Assembly: GCF_009834125.1 (NCBI RefSeq)
Contig: NZ_CP047146.1
Span: 62,001-126,000 of the forward strand
Direction: 5' to 3'
From: Streptomyces sp. GS7
GTDB taxonomy: Bacteria > Actinomycetota > Actinomycetes > Streptomycetales > Streptomycetaceae
Length of the DNA stretch: 64,000 bases
Under the pieces are notes generated by a model. That model did not search any database. It was not told the DNA's origin and saw nothing but the letters and a program-made list of their open reading frames with translations. The position numbers and the translations under genes were made by a program. Position 1 is the first letter of the stretch. Every line of letters starts with the position of its first letter. Below, in pieces: positions 42,084 to 52,477 of the stretch.

Positions 42084-42105
42084 GATTCAACTAACTTATT
42101 GAATC
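42084..42105. promoter_or_regulatory. Operator-like dyad upstream of pirin gene
   Basis: GATTCAA (42084-42090) and TTGAATC (42099-42105) with an 8-bp AT-rich spacer, 23 bp before the ATG. AT-richness is unusual for this genome. Confidence 0.55.
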
Positions 42106-42127
42106 GCGAACGACCGAGGAGGCCGTC

Positions 42128-43081
42128 ATGCCCGCTGTGACCGTAGAGAACCCGCTGACCCTGCCGCGGGTGGCCGCGCCCGCCGGCGCGCACACCCGGC
42201 CCGTGCTGACCGTCGCCACCGCTCCGAGCGGATTCGAGGGCGAGGGCTTCCCCGTGCGCCGGGCGTTCGCGGGCATCGCCTACAAGCACCTCGATCCCTT
42301 CATCATGATGGATCAGATGGGCGAGGTGGAGTACGCGCCCGGAGAGCCCAAGGGCACCCCCTGGCATCCGCACCGCGGCTTCGAGACCGTCACGTATCTG
42401 ATCGACGGCACGTTCGTGCACCGCGACTCGCACGGTGGCGGCGGTGTCATCAACGACGGCGACACCCAGTGGATGACGGCGGGCTCCGGCCTGCTGCACA
42501 TCGAGGCACCGCCGGAGTCGCTGGTGATGTCCGGCGGCCTCTTCCACGGCCTCCAGCTGTGGGTGAACCTGCCGAAGAGCGACAAGATGATGGCGCCCCG
42601 CTACCAGGACATCGGCGGCGGCCAGGTGAAGCTGCTGACCTCCGCCGACGGCGGGGCGCTGCTGCGGCTGATCGCCGGTGACCTCGACGGACACCGGGGG
42701 CCGGGCGTGACCCACACACCGATCACGATGATGCATGTGACGATGAACCCGGGCGCCGAGGTGACCCTCCCCTGGCGCACGGACTTCAACGCCCTCGCCT
42801 ACTCCCTGGCCGGCCGCGGTACGGCCGGTGCGGAGGGCCGCCCGTTCCGCATGGGCCAGGCGGTCGTCTTCGGTGCGGGTGACGCGATCACGATCCGGGC
42901 GGACGAGAACCAGGAGTCGCGCAGCCCTAACTTCGAGGTCGTGCTGCTGGGCGGGCTGCCGATCCGCGAGCCGATGATGCACTACGGCCCGTTCGTGATG
43001 AACACCCACGCCGAACTGGCCCAGGCATTCGAGGACTTCCAGGCCGGACGGCTCGGAAGGATACCCGCCGACGCGCGCTGA
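42128..43081 (+). CDS. Pirin family protein
   Basis: 317 residues, two cupin domains. The N-terminal cupin carries the iron-binding pattern HPHRGFETVTYLIDG, HRDSHGGGG and LHIEAPPESL; the C-terminal half has VTHTPITMMHVTMNPGAEV. Pirins are Fe(II) proteins, some with quercetinase activity and others interacting with metabolic enzymes. GAGGAGG lies just before the ATG. A dyad upstream suggests a dedicated repressor. Confidence 0.88.
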   Translation: MPAVTVENPLTLPRVAAPAGAHTRPVLTVATAPSGFEGEGFPVRRAFAGIAYKHLDPFIMMDQMGEVEYAPGEPKGTPWHPHRGFETVTYLIDGTFVHRDSHGGGGVINDGDTQWMTAGSGLLHIEAPPESLVMSGGLFHGLQLWVNLPKSDKMMAPRYQDIGGGQVKLLTSADGGALLRLIAGDLDGHRGPGVTHTPITMMHVTMNPGAEVTLPWRTDFNALAYSLAGRGTAGAEGRPFRMGQAVVFGAGDAITIRADENQESRSPNFEVVLLGGLPIREPMMHYGPFVMNTHAELAQAFEDFQAGRLGRIPADAR

Positions 43082-43144
43082 GCTGCCCGCCACGGCGGGG
43101 AGTCGGGGGCGGCGTTTCCCGTGAAATGCCGCCCCCGCACACGT

Positions 43145-43158
43145 GTTTCACGTGAAAC
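43145..43158. promoter_or_regulatory. parS: parS site 10
   Basis: Perfect GTTTCACGTGAAAC between the pirin and AI-2E-type genes. A degenerate copy (GTTTCCCGTGAAAT) is at 43114-43127. Confidence 0.9.
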
Positions 43159-43241
43159 GCCGCTCCGCGCGCCCTGCCGGACACCGCAGCCGTCGCACCC
43201 CATGCCCGTCGACTGCCGCATCGGCGTGGTGGACTGTCGGC

Positions 43242-44405
43242 GTGCGAAACGACTCGGATCAAGACCGGAGCGGCGCCGAGCCCGGCCGGCCGCCGCACGA
43301 CAGGCAGCCGCTGCTGCCCATCGAGGCCCGCCGCGCCGCGGCCTGGTGCGCGACGGTGCTCCTGGTCGCGGCCGTGCTGGGCGTCGGGGTGTGGCTGTGC
43401 GTCGAGCTGAGCGCGGCGGTCACGCCCGTCCTGCTGGCGCTGCTCGGCAGCGCGCTGCTCGGGCCGCTCTACCGGCAGCTGGTGGCGATGAAGCTCAACC
43501 GTTCGCTGGCGGCCGGGCTGACCTGCGCCGTGCTGGTGGTCGTGGTCGGCGGTGCCGGCTACATCGTGGTCAGCGCGCTGGTCGACACCGGTGATCAGAT
43601 CCTCGCGTCGCTCAAGGACGCCGCGTCGGACCTGTCCCGGCACTTCGGCACGGCCGGCAACTCGCTCAGCGACCTCGCCACCAACGCCAAGAGCCTGGTG
43701 ACCAAGTTCGGCGGCACCGCGGCCTCCGGGCTGCTGGCCGGTGTCAGCATCGTCGGCCAGTTCATCGCCGCGGCGGTGCTGGCCCTGCTGCTGACGTTCT
43801 TCTTCCTGCGGGACTCGGACAAGGCCGTCCGCGCGCTGCACGACTGGGCGCCGGGCGACTCGGCGCCGCAGCTGGAGCGGATGGCCCGGCGCGGCTTCCA
43901 GTCCATCGAGGGCTTTATGCGCGGCACCACCTTCATCGCGCTGATCGACGCCATCTGCATCACCGTCGGACTGCTGATCCTGCAGGTGCCGGGCGCCCTC
44001 GGCCTGGGCGCACTGGTCTTCGTCGGCGCCTATATCCCCTACCTCGGCGCGTTCATCTCCGGTGCGGTGGCGATCCTGGTGGCGTTCGCGGACCGCGGCA
44101 TCGTGATCGCGCTCTGGGCGCTCGGCGTGGTCCTCGCCGTGCAGGTGCTGGAGGGCCATGTGCTCCAGCCGATGATCCAGAGCCGTACCGTGCAGATGCA
44201 CCCGGCGGTGGTCATGCTGGCGATCACGGCGGGGGCGAGCGTCGCCGGCATCCTCGGCATGCTGCTGTCCGTACCGCTGACCGCAGCCGCCTCCGGTGTC
44301 CTGCACGAACTGCGCAAGGGCTACGCGGCGGACTCCGGCGCCGGCTCCTCGGGATCCGGTGACACCGGGCCGGACGGCTCCACCGCCGATCCGGCGTCCT
44401 CGTAG
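43242..44405 (+). CDS. AI-2E family transporter-like permease
   Basis: 387 residues with about eight TM segments and the family pattern FFFLRDSDKAVRALHDWAPGD, FMRGTTFIALIDAICITVGL, and VFVGAYIPYLGAFISGAVAIL, characteristic of the UPF0118/PerM family. Despite the name, members include Na+/H+ antiporters and exporters; the substrate is unknown. GTG 43242 gives a short hydrophilic N-terminus; a longer frame would read through the parS site. The 3' 85 bp overlap the end of the convergent phosphatase gene. Confidence 0.82.
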   Translation: MRNDSDQDRSGAEPGRPPHDRQPLLPIEARRAAAWCATVLLVAAVLGVGVWLCVELSAAVTPVLLALLGSALLGPLYRQLVAMKLNRSLAAGLTCAVLVVVVGGAGYIVVSALVDTGDQILASLKDAASDLSRHFGTAGNSLSDLATNAKSLVTKFGGTAASGLLAGVSIVGQFIAAAVLALLLTFFFLRDSDKAVRALHDWAPGDSAPQLERMARRGFQSIEGFMRGTTFIALIDAICITVGLLILQVPGALGLGALVFVGAYIPYLGAFISGAVAILVAFADRGIVIALWALGVVLAVQVLEGHVLQPMIQSRTVQMHPAVVMLAITAGASVAGILGMLLSVPLTAAASGVLHELRKGYAADSGAGSSGSGDTGPDGSTADPASS

Positions 44406-46507
44406 AGCTCGAACCACGTCGATTTGCCGTCCCCGCGCGGATCCACTCCCCACGCGCCGGCCAGCAGCTCCATCAGCACCAGACCGCGCCCCGAGGACGC
44501 CAGTTCGCCGGGCCTGCGGCGGTGCGGCAGCTCGTCGCTGCCGTCGGCGACATCGACCCGGATGCGCCGGCGGCCCCGCTCACCGGAGATCTCGGCGACC
44601 AGCAGCGCGTCCCCGTCGGTGTGCTTCAGCACGTTGGTGACCACCTCGGAGACCATCAGCACCGCCGCGTCGACCTGGTCCGGGTCGGCCCAGTCGTGCA
44701 GCACCGCGCGGATCTGCCGGCGTGCCTCCGCTATCCGCTCCGGCTCGGCCTGGGCGACGGAGAACACGGTGCGCCGTACGGGCTGCCGCGTCGGCCGCCC
44801 GCCGGTGCCCACCCCGCAGCTGCCGCCGTCGCGGGAGAGCAGCAGGACGGCGATGTCGTCCTCGCGGCGGTCCACCAGCGGCCCGGTGGTGTGGTGCGAG
44901 GAGGGGCCGTGCACGGCCTGGACCAGGGTGTCGGCCAGCCGCTCCAGGCTCTCGCCGCTGGTCTCGTCCGCCCCGGCCTCATGCCCTTCGAAGATGCCGC
45001 GCAGCCGGGCCCAGCCGGTCTCCAGGTCGTGGCCGCCGGTCTCGATCAGCCCGTCGGTGCACACCAGCATGGTCTCGCCGGGCTCCAGGACGAGCCGGGT
45101 GGTGGGGTAGTCGGTGTCCGGGTCGATGCCCAGCGGCAGCCCGCCCGCGGTGGGCCGGACCAGCATCGGGCCGTCGGCCATCCGGATCGCCGGGTCGGGG
45201 TGGCCGGCCCGCGCGATGTCCAGCAGCCCGGTGGCCGGGTCCACCTCGACGTACAGACAGGTCGCGAAGCGCTGGTCCTCTCCGAGGCCGCGGAACTCGG
45301 TCTCGTTGATCCCGGCGAGAAAGCGCGAGGCGCGGGAGAGCACCGCGTCGGGGTGGTGGCCCTCGGAGGCATAGGCGCGCAGCGCGATGCGCAGCTGCCC
45401 CATCAGGCCCGCGGCCCGTACGTCGTGGCCCTGGACGTCCCCGATGACCAGCGCGATCCGGCCGGACGGCAGCGGGATCATGTCGTACCAGTCGCCGCCG
45501 ACCTCCAGCCCGCCGCCGGTCGGCACGTAGCGGGCCGCGACCGTCATCCCCGGGATGTCGGGCTGCACCGTCGGCATCATGCTGCGCTGCAGCCCCACCG
45601 CCAGTTCGTGCTGCGACTCCTGCACACCGGCCCTGGCCAGCGCCTGGGCCAGCATCCGGGCGACGGTGGTCAGCACCGAGCGCTCGTCGGGCGTGAAGGC
45701 GACCGGCTGCGCGAAGCCGGCCATCCAGGCGCCGATCGTGCGGCCCGCGTTGACCAGCGGCAGGAACGCCCACGAGGTCCGCTGGAAGCGGGCGGCCAGC
45801 GGCCAGGTGGCGGGGTAACGGCGCCGGTACTCCTCGGGGGTGGGGAGGTAGATGGCCCGGCCGGTCCGGATGACCTCGGCCGCCGGATACTCGGTCTCCA
45901 GCGTCATGCCGGAGAACGGCCGCTCATCGCCGGGACGGTGGCCGTGGTGGCCGATGACCGAGAGCCGGTCGCCCTCGATGCCGAAGACCGCCAGGCCGTC
46001 CGGCATGAACCCCGGCATGGACAGCCCGGCCGCGACCCTCAGGACCTCGGCGGTCGACCGCGCCTCGGCCAGCGCCCGGCCCGCGTCCAGGAGGAACGCC
46101 TCGCGCGAGCGTCGCCAGTCGCCGGTGATCGGGGTGTGCGCCGCGGACGTGCCGGGCTGCGGTTCGGGGACTTCCTGGAGCGTGCCGACCAGATCGAAGT
46201 CACCGTTGACGAGCCGGGGCCGGGAGCGGGTGCGCACGATGCGGAGCACCCGCCCGCGTTCGTCGACGATGCGCAGCCGGGCCTCGGCGAGGGTCCCTTC
46301 GGAGACGGCGAGCTGGACGACGCCGTTGATCTCGGCGAAGTCCACGGGATGAAAACGGGAGCGCACCGCGGCCTCGGTCAGCTCCGCCGGCTCGGCGGGA
46401 AGCCCGAGGAGCCGGGCCGCTTCGGCGTCGAGGGTCACCCGGCCCGATGCGTTGTCCCAGCGCCACAGGCCGGTCTCGATGGCGGCCAGGAGATCCTCGG
46501 TGCGCAT
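44321..46507 (-). CDS. PAS-GAF-PP2C (SpoIIE-like) phosphatase with C-terminal ATPase domain
   Basis: 728 residues. Domains in order: PAS-like (about 8-105), GAF (about 150-300, with MPGFMPDGLAVFGIEGDRL), PP2C/SpoIIE phosphatase (about 320-540; GGDWYDMIPLPSGRIALVIGDVQGHD with metal Asp residues), and an HATPase_c anti-sigma-kinase-like domain (about 575-700; VLMVSEVVTNVLKHTDGD, SSGRGLVLMELLAGAWGVD). Phosphatase and kinase-like modules in one chain suggest control of an anti-anti-sigma switch. A common Streptomyces architecture; partner unknown. Its 3' end overlaps the convergent permease gene. Confidence 0.9.
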   Translation of the reverse strand: MRTEDLLAAIETGLWRWDNASGRVTLDAEAARLLGLPAEPAELTEAAVRSRFHPVDFAEINGVVQLAVSEGTLAEARLRIVDERGRVLRIVRTRSRPRLVNGDFDLVGTLQEVPEPQPGTSAAHTPITGDWRRSREAFLLDAGRALAEARSTAEVLRVAAGLSMPGFMPDGLAVFGIEGDRLSVIGHHGHRPGDERPFSGMTLETEYPAAEVIRTGRAIYLPTPEEYRRRYPATWPLAARFQRTSWAFLPLVNAGRTIGAWMAGFAQPVAFTPDERSVLTTVARMLAQALARAGVQESQHELAVGLQRSMMPTVQPDIPGMTVAARYVPTGGGLEVGGDWYDMIPLPSGRIALVIGDVQGHDVRAAGLMGQLRIALRAYASEGHHPDAVLSRASRFLAGINETEFRGLGEDQRFATCLYVEVDPATGLLDIARAGHPDPAIRMADGPMLVRPTAGGLPLGIDPDTDYPTTRLVLEPGETMLVCTDGLIETGGHDLETGWARLRGIFEGHEAGADETSGESLERLADTLVQAVHGPSSHHTTGPLVDRREDDIAVLLLSRDGGSCGVGTGGRPTRQPVRRTVFSVAQAEPERIAEARRQIRAVLHDWADPDQVDAAVLMVSEVVTNVLKHTDGDALLVAEISGERGRRRIRVDVADGSDELPHRRRPGELASSGRGLVLMELLAGAWGVDPRGDGKSTWFELYEDAGSAVEPSGPVSPDPEEPAPESAA

Positions 46508-46777
46508 TGCATCACTTTATGTGGGTTTGACGAAGCCCGGCCAACGAGCCGGACGTGACCATCCTCGCAGCGGGGGCGCCCGGTCTCCTGTCGAGGAGGG
46601 CCTGATGGGGATATGTCAACCAGGTCATGGGGGCCGGGCGGTAACCTGGAGCGGTTATGCCATTCCTGGGGTGGTCTTCGGGTGATCCACAAGGCGATCG
46701 ATCGGGCGTTCGAGTCTCGTGTCGCCCCTTCTCTCCCGACAGCTCCCCACCTCGACTCGCGACGACTTGGATGAGCG

Positions 46778-48565
46778 ATGCATCGGTACCGGTCCCATAA
46801 CTGCGGCGAGCTCCGAGCCGCGGACGTCGACACCGACGTCCGCCTCAGCGGCTGGCTGCACAATCGACGTGACCTGGGCGGCATCCTCTTCATCGATCTG
46901 CGCGACCACTACGGTCTCGTGCAGCTCGTCGCCCGTCCCGGCACCCCCGCCAACGAGGCGCTCGGCTCGCTGACCAAGGAATCCGTCGTCCGGATCGACG
47001 GCAAGGTCAGCGCGCGCGGCGCCGACAACGTGAACCCCGACCTGCCGACCGGTGAGGTCGAGATCGAGGTGACCGAGGTCGAGGTGCTCGGTTCCGCCGA
47101 GCAGATCCCCTTCACGATCAACGCGGAAGACGGCGTCAACGAGGAGAAGCGGCTCGAATACCGCTTCCTCGACCTGCGCCGCGAGCGCATGCACCGCAAC
47201 ATCATGCTGCGCACCGCCGTGATCTCCGCCATCCGCCACAAGATGGTGGCCCTCGGCTTCAACGAGATGGCGACCCCGATCCTGTCCGCGACCTCCCCCG
47301 AGGGCGCCCGCGACTTCCTGGTCCCCTCCCGCCTGCACGCCGGCAAGTTCTACGCGCTCCCGCAGGCCCCGCAGCAGTTCAAGCAGCTGCTGATGATCGC
47401 CGGCTTCGACCGCTACTTCCAGATCGCGCCGTGCTTCCGCGACGAGGACGCCCGCGCGGACCGCTCGCCGGGCGAGTTCTACCAGCTCGACATCGAGATG
47501 AGCTTCGTCGAGCAGGAGGACGTCTTCCAGCCCGTCGAGAGGCTGATGACCGAGCTGTTCACCGAGTTCGGCAACGGCCGCACGGTCACCTCGCCGTTCC
47601 CGCGGATCCCCTTCCGCGAGGCGATGGTCAAGTACGGCTCCGACAAGCCGGACCTGCGCGCCGAGCTGGAGCTGGTGGACGTCTCCGACGTCTTCGAGAA
47701 CTCCGGCTTCAAGGCGTTCGCCGGCAAGCACGTGCGCGCCCTGGCCGTGCCGGACACCGCGGACCAGCCGCGGAAGTTCTTCGACCAGCTGGGCGACTTC
47801 GCCGTCCAGCAGGGCGCCAAGGGCCTGGCCTGGATCCGCGTCGGCGAAGGCAACGCGCTGGCCGGCCCGATCGCCAAGTTCCTCACCGACGAGGACGTCA
47901 AGGCGCTGGTCGTCGCCCTGGACCTCAAGCCCGGCCACGCGGTGTTCTTCGGCGCCGGCGAGTTCGACGAGGTCTCCAAGATCATGGGCGCGGTCCGCGT
48001 CGAGGCCGCCAAGCGCGCCGGCCACTTCGTCGAGGGCGAGTTCCGGTTCTGCTGGATCGTCGACTTCCCGATGTTCGAGAAGAACGCGGACACCGGCCAG
48101 ATCGAGTTCTCCCACAACCCGTTCTCCATGCCGCAGGGCGGCCTGGAGGCGCTGGAGACCAAGGACCCGCTGGACATCCTCGCCTGGCAGTACGACATCG
48201 TCTGCAACGGCACCGAGCTGTCCTCCGGCGCCATCCGCAACCACGAGCCGGACGTCATGTACAAGGCGTTCGCCCTCGCCGGTTACGACAAGGAGACCGT
48301 CGAGGCCGAGTTCGGCGGCATGCTCCGCGCCTTCAAGTTCGGCGCCCCGCCGCACGGCGGCATCGCCCCCGGCGTCGACCGCATCGTGATGCTGCTGGCC
48401 GACGAGCCCAACATCCGCGAGACCATCGCCTTCCCGCTCAACGGCAACGCCCAGGACCTCCTCATGGGCGCCCCGAGCGAGGTCGACGAGGCGCGCCTCA
48501 AGGAGCTGCACCTGAGCATCCGCACGGGCCCCGCGAAGCCGACGCCGTACAAGCCGACGAAGTGA
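46778..48565 (+). CDS. aspS: Aspartyl-tRNA synthetase
   Basis: 595 residues, class II. N-terminal OB-fold anticodon-binding domain ([25 protein letters not shown]), motif 2 with [21 protein letters not shown], the GAD-type insertion domain (about 290-420), and motif 3 [17 protein letters not shown]. Catalyses Asp-tRNA formation; as in many actinobacteria it may be non-discriminating and serve tRNA-Asn, which sequence alone does not settle. Start: ATG of [12 protein letters not shown], full family length. Confidence 0.96.
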   Translation: MHRYRSHNCGELRAADVDTDVRLSGWLHNRRDLGGILFIDLRDHYGLVQLVARPGTPANEALGSLTKESVVRIDGKVSARGADNVNPDLPTGEVEIEVTEVEVLGSAEQIPFTINAEDGVNEEKRLEYRFLDLRRERMHRNIMLRTAVISAIRHKMVALGFNEMATPILSATSPEGARDFLVPSRLHAGKFYALPQAPQQFKQLLMIAGFDRYFQIAPCFRDEDARADRSPGEFYQLDIEMSFVEQEDVFQPVERLMTELFTEFGNGRTVTSPFPRIPFREAMVKYGSDKPDLRAELELVDVSDVFENSGFKAFAGKHVRALAVPDTADQPRKFFDQLGDFAVQQGAKGLAWIRVGEGNALAGPIAKFLTDEDVKALVVALDLKPGHAVFFGAGEFDEVSKIMGAVRVEAAKRAGHFVEGEFRFCWIVDFPMFEKNADTGQIEFSHNPFSMPQGGLEALETKDPLDILAWQYDIVCNGTELSSGAIRNHEPDVMYKAFALAGYDKETVEAEFGGMLRAFKFGAPPHGGIAPGVDRIVMLLADEPNIRETIAFPLNGNAQDLLMGAPSEVDEARLKELHLSIRTGPAKPTPYKPTK

Positions 48566-48582
48566 CGCCGAGAGCCTGAGAG

Positions 48583-48613
48583 GGGGCCCGGGAACCGCTC
48601 GGTTCCGGGCCCC
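48583..48613 (+). terminator. aspS terminator hairpin
   Basis: GGGGCCCGGGAACC pairs with GGTTCCGGGCCCC (one bulged G) around GCTC, 18 bp after the aspS stop, followed by TTC. Confidence 0.75.
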
Positions 48614-48627
48614 TTCGCCTACCGGCC

Positions 48628-48683
48628 GCACATACGGCGAAGCCCCCGGACCGAACCCGGTCCGGGGGCTTCGCCGTATGTGC
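48628..48683. terminator. 25-bp perfect stem between aspS and metG
   Basis: Arms 48628-48652 and 48659-48683 are exact complements around a 6-nt loop (GAACCC). It lies in the convergent gap, so it stops transcription from both synthetase genes. Confidence 0.9.
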
Positions 48684-48693
48684 GGGGTGCGGT

Positions 48694-50409
48694 CTACTGC
48701 TCCTCGCCGCCGAACCGCTCCCGGTACGCCTCCAGATCATCCTCGGTGATCTTCGCGAACAGCACCGGCGGCACCGTGAACGGCGTCCCGGCGGGGACGG
48801 CCGCCAGCGCCTTCGCCTCGTCCTGCGAGACCCATCGGGCGGTGTCGTTCTCCAGCGCGAACGCGCTCCGCATGGCCTGGGCCGACGTCGGGATGAACGG
48901 CTCGGAGACCACCGCGTAGAGGTGGATCAGGTTCATCGCGGTCCGCAGCGTCAGCGCCGCCGCGTCCTTGTCGGTCTTGATCTCCAGCCACGGGGCCTTC
49001 TCCTCCAGGTAGGAGTTGCCCGCGCTCCACAGCGCACGCAGCGAGGCCGACGCCTTGCGGAACTGGAGCGCCTCCATGTGGCCCTCGTACTCCGCCAGCA
49101 GCCCGGCGATCTCCTCGCCCAGCTTCTGCTCGGCGGCCCCGGCCTCGGCGCCGGCCGGCACCTCGTCGCCGAACCGCTTACGGGAGAACGACAGCACGCG
49201 GTTGACGAAGTTGCCGAGCGTGTCCGCCAGGTCCTTGTTGACCGAGGACGAGAACAGCTCCCAGGTGAAGGAAGTGTCGTCCGACTCCGGCGCGTTGGCC
49301 ATCAGGAAGTAGCGCCAGTAGTCGGCCGGCAGCAGCTCCAGCGCCGCGTCCGTGAAGATGCCCCGCTTCTGCGACGTCGAGAACTTCCCGCCGTAGTAGT
49401 TGAGCCAGTTGAACGCCTTCAGGAAGTCGACCCTCTTCCACGGCTCGCGGGTCCCCAGCTGCGTCGCCGGGAACATCACGCTGTGGAACGGCACGTTGTC
49501 CTTGGCCATGAACTCCGTGTACCGGACGTCGTCGGCCTCGTACCACCACGACTTCCAGTCGCGCTCCTCCGGCGCCTGGTCCGCCCACTCCTTCGTCGAG
49601 CCGATGTACTCGATCGGCGCGTCGAACCAGACGTAGAAGACCTTGCCCTCCGCGGCCAGCTCCGGCCACACATCGGCCGGCACCGGGACGCCCCAGTCGA
49701 GGTCGCGGGTGATCGCCCGGTCCTGGAGGCCCTCGGTCAGCCACTTGTGCGCGATGGAGGAGGCGAGGGTCGGCCACTCCTTGCTGCCGTTGCCAGCCAG
49801 CCAGCCCTCGACCTCGTGCTGCAGCTCCGACTGGAGCAGGAAGAGGTGCTTGGTCTCGCGCACCTCCAGATCACCGCTGCCGCTGATCGCCGACCGCGCG
49901 TCGATCAGATCGGTCGGGTCGAGGACCCGGGTGCAGTTCTCGCACTGGTCGCCGCGGGCCTTGTCGTAGCCGCAGTGCGGGCACGTGCCGACGATGTAGC
50001 GGTCCGGCAGGAAGCGGCCGTCGGCGTTCGAGTAGACCTGGCGGATCGCCCGCTCCTCGATGAAGCCGTTCTCGTGCAGCTTGCGCGCGAAGTGCTGGGT
50101 CAGCTCCACGTTCTCCGGCGACGAGCTGCGCCCGAAGTAGTCGAACTCCAACCCGAAGCCGTCGTAGATCGCCTTCTGCTTGTCGTGCTGCTCCGCGCAG
50201 AACGCGTCGACCGACTGCCCCGCGTCCTTCGCCGCCAGCTCGGCGGGCGTCCCGTGCTCGTCCGTCGCGCAGATGTAGAGCACGTCGTGTCCGCGCTGCC
50301 GCATGTACCGGGCATAGACGTCGGCCGGGAGCATGGACCCCACCATGTTGCCCAGGTGCTTGATCCCGTTGATGTACGGAAGGGCGCTGGTGATGAGGTG
50401 TCGAGCCAT
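48694..50409 (-). CDS. metG: Methionyl-tRNA synthetase
   Basis: 571 residues, class I. HIGH-type motif in [14 protein letters not shown] (about 8-21), zinc knuckle [17 protein letters not shown] (about 143-159), and a KMSKS-position loop reading KFSTSQKRG (about 345). The last variant is the normal form of this actinobacterial/archaeal-like MetG clade. C-terminal anticodon helices follow; no tRNA-binding EMAP domain. Charges initiator and elongator tRNA-Met. Convergent with aspS. Confidence 0.95.
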   Translation of the reverse strand: MARHLITSALPYINGIKHLGNMVGSMLPADVYARYMRQRGHDVLYICATDEHGTPAELAAKDAGQSVDAFCAEQHDKQKAIYDGFGLEFDYFGRSSSPENVELTQHFARKLHENGFIEERAIRQVYSNADGRFLPDRYIVGTCPHCGYDKARGDQCENCTRVLDPTDLIDARSAISGSGDLEVRETKHLFLLQSELQHEVEGWLAGNGSKEWPTLASSIAHKWLTEGLQDRAITRDLDWGVPVPADVWPELAAEGKVFYVWFDAPIEYIGSTKEWADQAPEERDWKSWWYEADDVRYTEFMAKDNVPFHSVMFPATQLGTREPWKRVDFLKAFNWLNYYGGKFSTSQKRGIFTDAALELLPADYWRYFLMANAPESDDTSFTWELFSSSVNKDLADTLGNFVNRVLSFSRKRFGDEVPAGAEAGAAEQKLGEEIAGLLAEYEGHMEALQFRKASASLRALWSAGNSYLEEKAPWLEIKTDKDAAALTLRTAMNLIHLYAVVSEPFIPTSAQAMRSAFALENDTARWVSQDEAKALAAVPAGTPFTVPPVLFAKITEDDLEAYRERFGGEEQ

Positions 50410-50560
50410 TGCCGGCTGCTCCCAAGTCGCTACGGTGAGTGAGGATTTGCTTTACGGAACGTCAATATCGTACTGGACGGGGTGGGGGCGGTCGCGCGGG
50501 GATTTTCGGGGGCGGACGGGGCTCCGGGGCCGGGAAGGGACGGGGATTCCGGACCGGTGC

Positions 50561-50574
50561 GTTTCACGTGAAAC
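50561..50574. promoter_or_regulatory. parS: parS site 11
   Basis: Perfect GTTTCACGTGAAAC upstream of metG. A degenerate copy (GTTTCCTGTGAAAC) follows at 50628-50641. Confidence 0.9.
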
Positions 50575-50697
50575 GCCCCCCCCGCATCCCCCATCATCAC
50601 GCGCGCCGCAAGTAACCGGTACGGCGTGTTTCCTGTGAAACGGACCGGTGCCGCGGCCTGCGGCCCGCCGCTCGCCACGCCGCTCCGGCGGCGGCGC

Positions 50698-52293
50698 TCA
50701 CACTCCCGCCTCTGCCGACTCCGCGCCGTCCGTCGCCGGCACCGGCCCGCGCTGCGGTGCCGCCCCGTTGACCACCACGCCGGCGACGACGGCGGCCAGC
50801 AGCATGATCCCCGAACCCACCCCGATCGCCGTGGTGAACCCGTGCACCACCCCGTCCTTCACGATCCCCACCCGGACCGCCGGATCCAGACCGGGCCGGC
50901 CCGTGCCCCGGGCCGCGCGCGTCAGATGACCTGCGATATACGTCGCGCTCGTCGACGCCGCGATGGTGTTCAGCAGCGCCGTACCGATCGAACCCCCCAC
51001 CTGCTGCGCGGTGTTGACCGTCGCCGACGTGACTCCGGCGTCCTGCGGGGCCACCCCGGCCGTCGCCGTCGCCATCACCGGCATGAAGATCAGGCCCATG
51101 CCCAGGCCGACCAGGAGCTCGGCGGGGAGGACATGCGCGGCGTACGCGGGTGCCGCGGTCAGGAACCTCAGAGTGAACAGCCCCGCCGCCGCGAGCAGCG
51201 CACCCGGGACCATCAGCAGCCGCGGCGCGAGCCGGTGCAGCAGCCGCGCCGAGATCTGCGTCGATCCGACGACGATCGCGGCCGTCATCGGCAGAAACGC
51301 CAGCCCGGCCTTGATCGGCGAATACCCGAGAACGCCCTGCAGGTAGTAGGTCAGGAAGAGAAACATCCCGAACATCGCGATCACGGCCAGCGCCATCGTC
51401 AGAAACGCACCGCCGCGATTCCGGTTCCGGACGACCTGCAGGGGCAGCAGGGGGTACTGCGCCCGGGTCTGCCACCAGGCGAAGGCGGCCAGCAGCGTCA
51501 CACCCCACACCAGCATGCCGACGACCAGCCCGTCCTCCCAGCCCCGGGGTGCCGCCTCGCTGCACCCGTAGACGATCGCGACCAGACCACCGCACCCCAG
51601 CGCCACGCCCGGCACGTCCAGGTGCACCCGCCCGCGGCCGCCCCGGTCGCGCAGGAGGACGGCCGCACCGGTGCAGGCGGCCACCGCGACCGGAACGTTC
51701 ACGTACAGGCACCACCGCCAGTTCAGGTACTCGGTCAGCAGCCCGCCGGCGAGCAGCCCGATCGCCGCACCCCCACCGGCAATCGCCCCGTACACACCGA
51801 ACGCCTTGCTCCGCTCCCGCCCCCGCGTGAAGGTCGTCGTCAGCAGCGACAGCGCGGATGGCGCCAGCAGCGCCCCGAACGACCCCTGCAGGGCCCGGGC
51901 CCCGAACAGCATCCCCGGCCCCGTGGCCGCACCACCGATCCCCGACGCGACCGCGAACCCCACCAGCCCGACCATGAACGTCCGCTTCCGCCCCACCAGA
52001 TCGGCGATCCGCCCGCCCAGCAGCAGCAACCCGCCGAACGCGAGGGTGTACGCGGTGATCACCCACTGCCGGTTCGCGTCGGAGATCCCCAGCGCCTGCT
52101 GCGCCGACGGCAGCGCGATGTTCACGATGGTCGCGTCCAGCACCACCATCAACTGCGCCATCGCGATCACGCCGAGCCCCCACCACCGCCGGGGATCGGG
52201 CTCGGCGGGCGGGACCCCGGCAGGGGGACCGGCCCCGGTGCCCGGACAGGCCCCGGCGCCGCCTTCTTCACCTTCGCCGCTCGGGTTACTCAT
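50698..52293 (-). CDS. DHA2-family MFS drug-efflux-type transporter (EmrB/QacA-like)
   Basis: 531 residues with about 14 TM segments. Motif A GRIADLVGRKRTFMVGLVGF, motif D1 AQLMVVLDATIVNIALPSA, and motif C-like GVYGAIAGGGAAIGLLAGGLLTEYLNWRW are all typical of proton-driven 14-TM exporters. The N-terminus is Gly/Pro-rich. The drug or metabolite exported is unknown. No TetR/MarR regulator gene adjoins. Confidence 0.88.
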   Translation of the reverse strand: MSNPSGEGEEGGAGACPGTGAGPPAGVPPAEPDPRRWWGLGVIAMAQLMVVLDATIVNIALPSAQQALGISDANRQWVITAYTLAFGGLLLLGGRIADLVGRKRTFMVGLVGFAVASGIGGAATGPGMLFGARALQGSFGALLAPSALSLLTTTFTRGRERSKAFGVYGAIAGGGAAIGLLAGGLLTEYLNWRWCLYVNVPVAVAACTGAAVLLRDRGGRGRVHLDVPGVALGCGGLVAIVYGCSEAAPRGWEDGLVVGMLVWGVTLLAAFAWWQTRAQYPLLPLQVVRNRNRGGAFLTMALAVIAMFGMFLFLTYYLQGVLGYSPIKAGLAFLPMTAAIVVGSTQISARLLHRLAPRLLMVPGALLAAAGLFTLRFLTAAPAYAAHVLPAELLVGLGMGLIFMPVMATATAGVAPQDAGVTSATVNTAQQVGGSIGTALLNTIAASTSATYIAGHLTRAARGTGRPGLDPAVRVGIVKDGVVHGFTTAIGVGSGIMLLAAVVAGVVVNGAAPQRGPVPATDGAESAEAGV

Positions 52294-52417
52294 CACGACC
52301 CGCCTCGCAACCGGTTCCAACGGAGCGCCTCCATTCAGCGTAGGTAAGGGGGTGCGGACTCGCCCGTTGTGCGGGCCGCGGCGCGCTGCGGAGCCGGTGC
52401 CGTGCGGGAAAACGGCA

Positions 52418-52457
52418 CCGGCCGCGGGCGGGCCCGGTGGGGCCCGGCCGCGGCCGG
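52418..52457 (-). terminator. 18-bp stem (one mismatch) after VWA gene
   Basis: Arms 52418-52435 and 52440-52457 with a 4-nt loop, 20 bp beyond the VWA-protein stop on the minus strand. Confidence 0.7.
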
Positions 52458-52477
52458 GGGGATGTCTGCGTGACGGG

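Noticed and set aside
49340..49380. KFSTS in place of KMSKS in methionyl-tRNA synthetase
   Set aside because: This is the usual form in the actinobacterial MetG clade, so it is not a defect.
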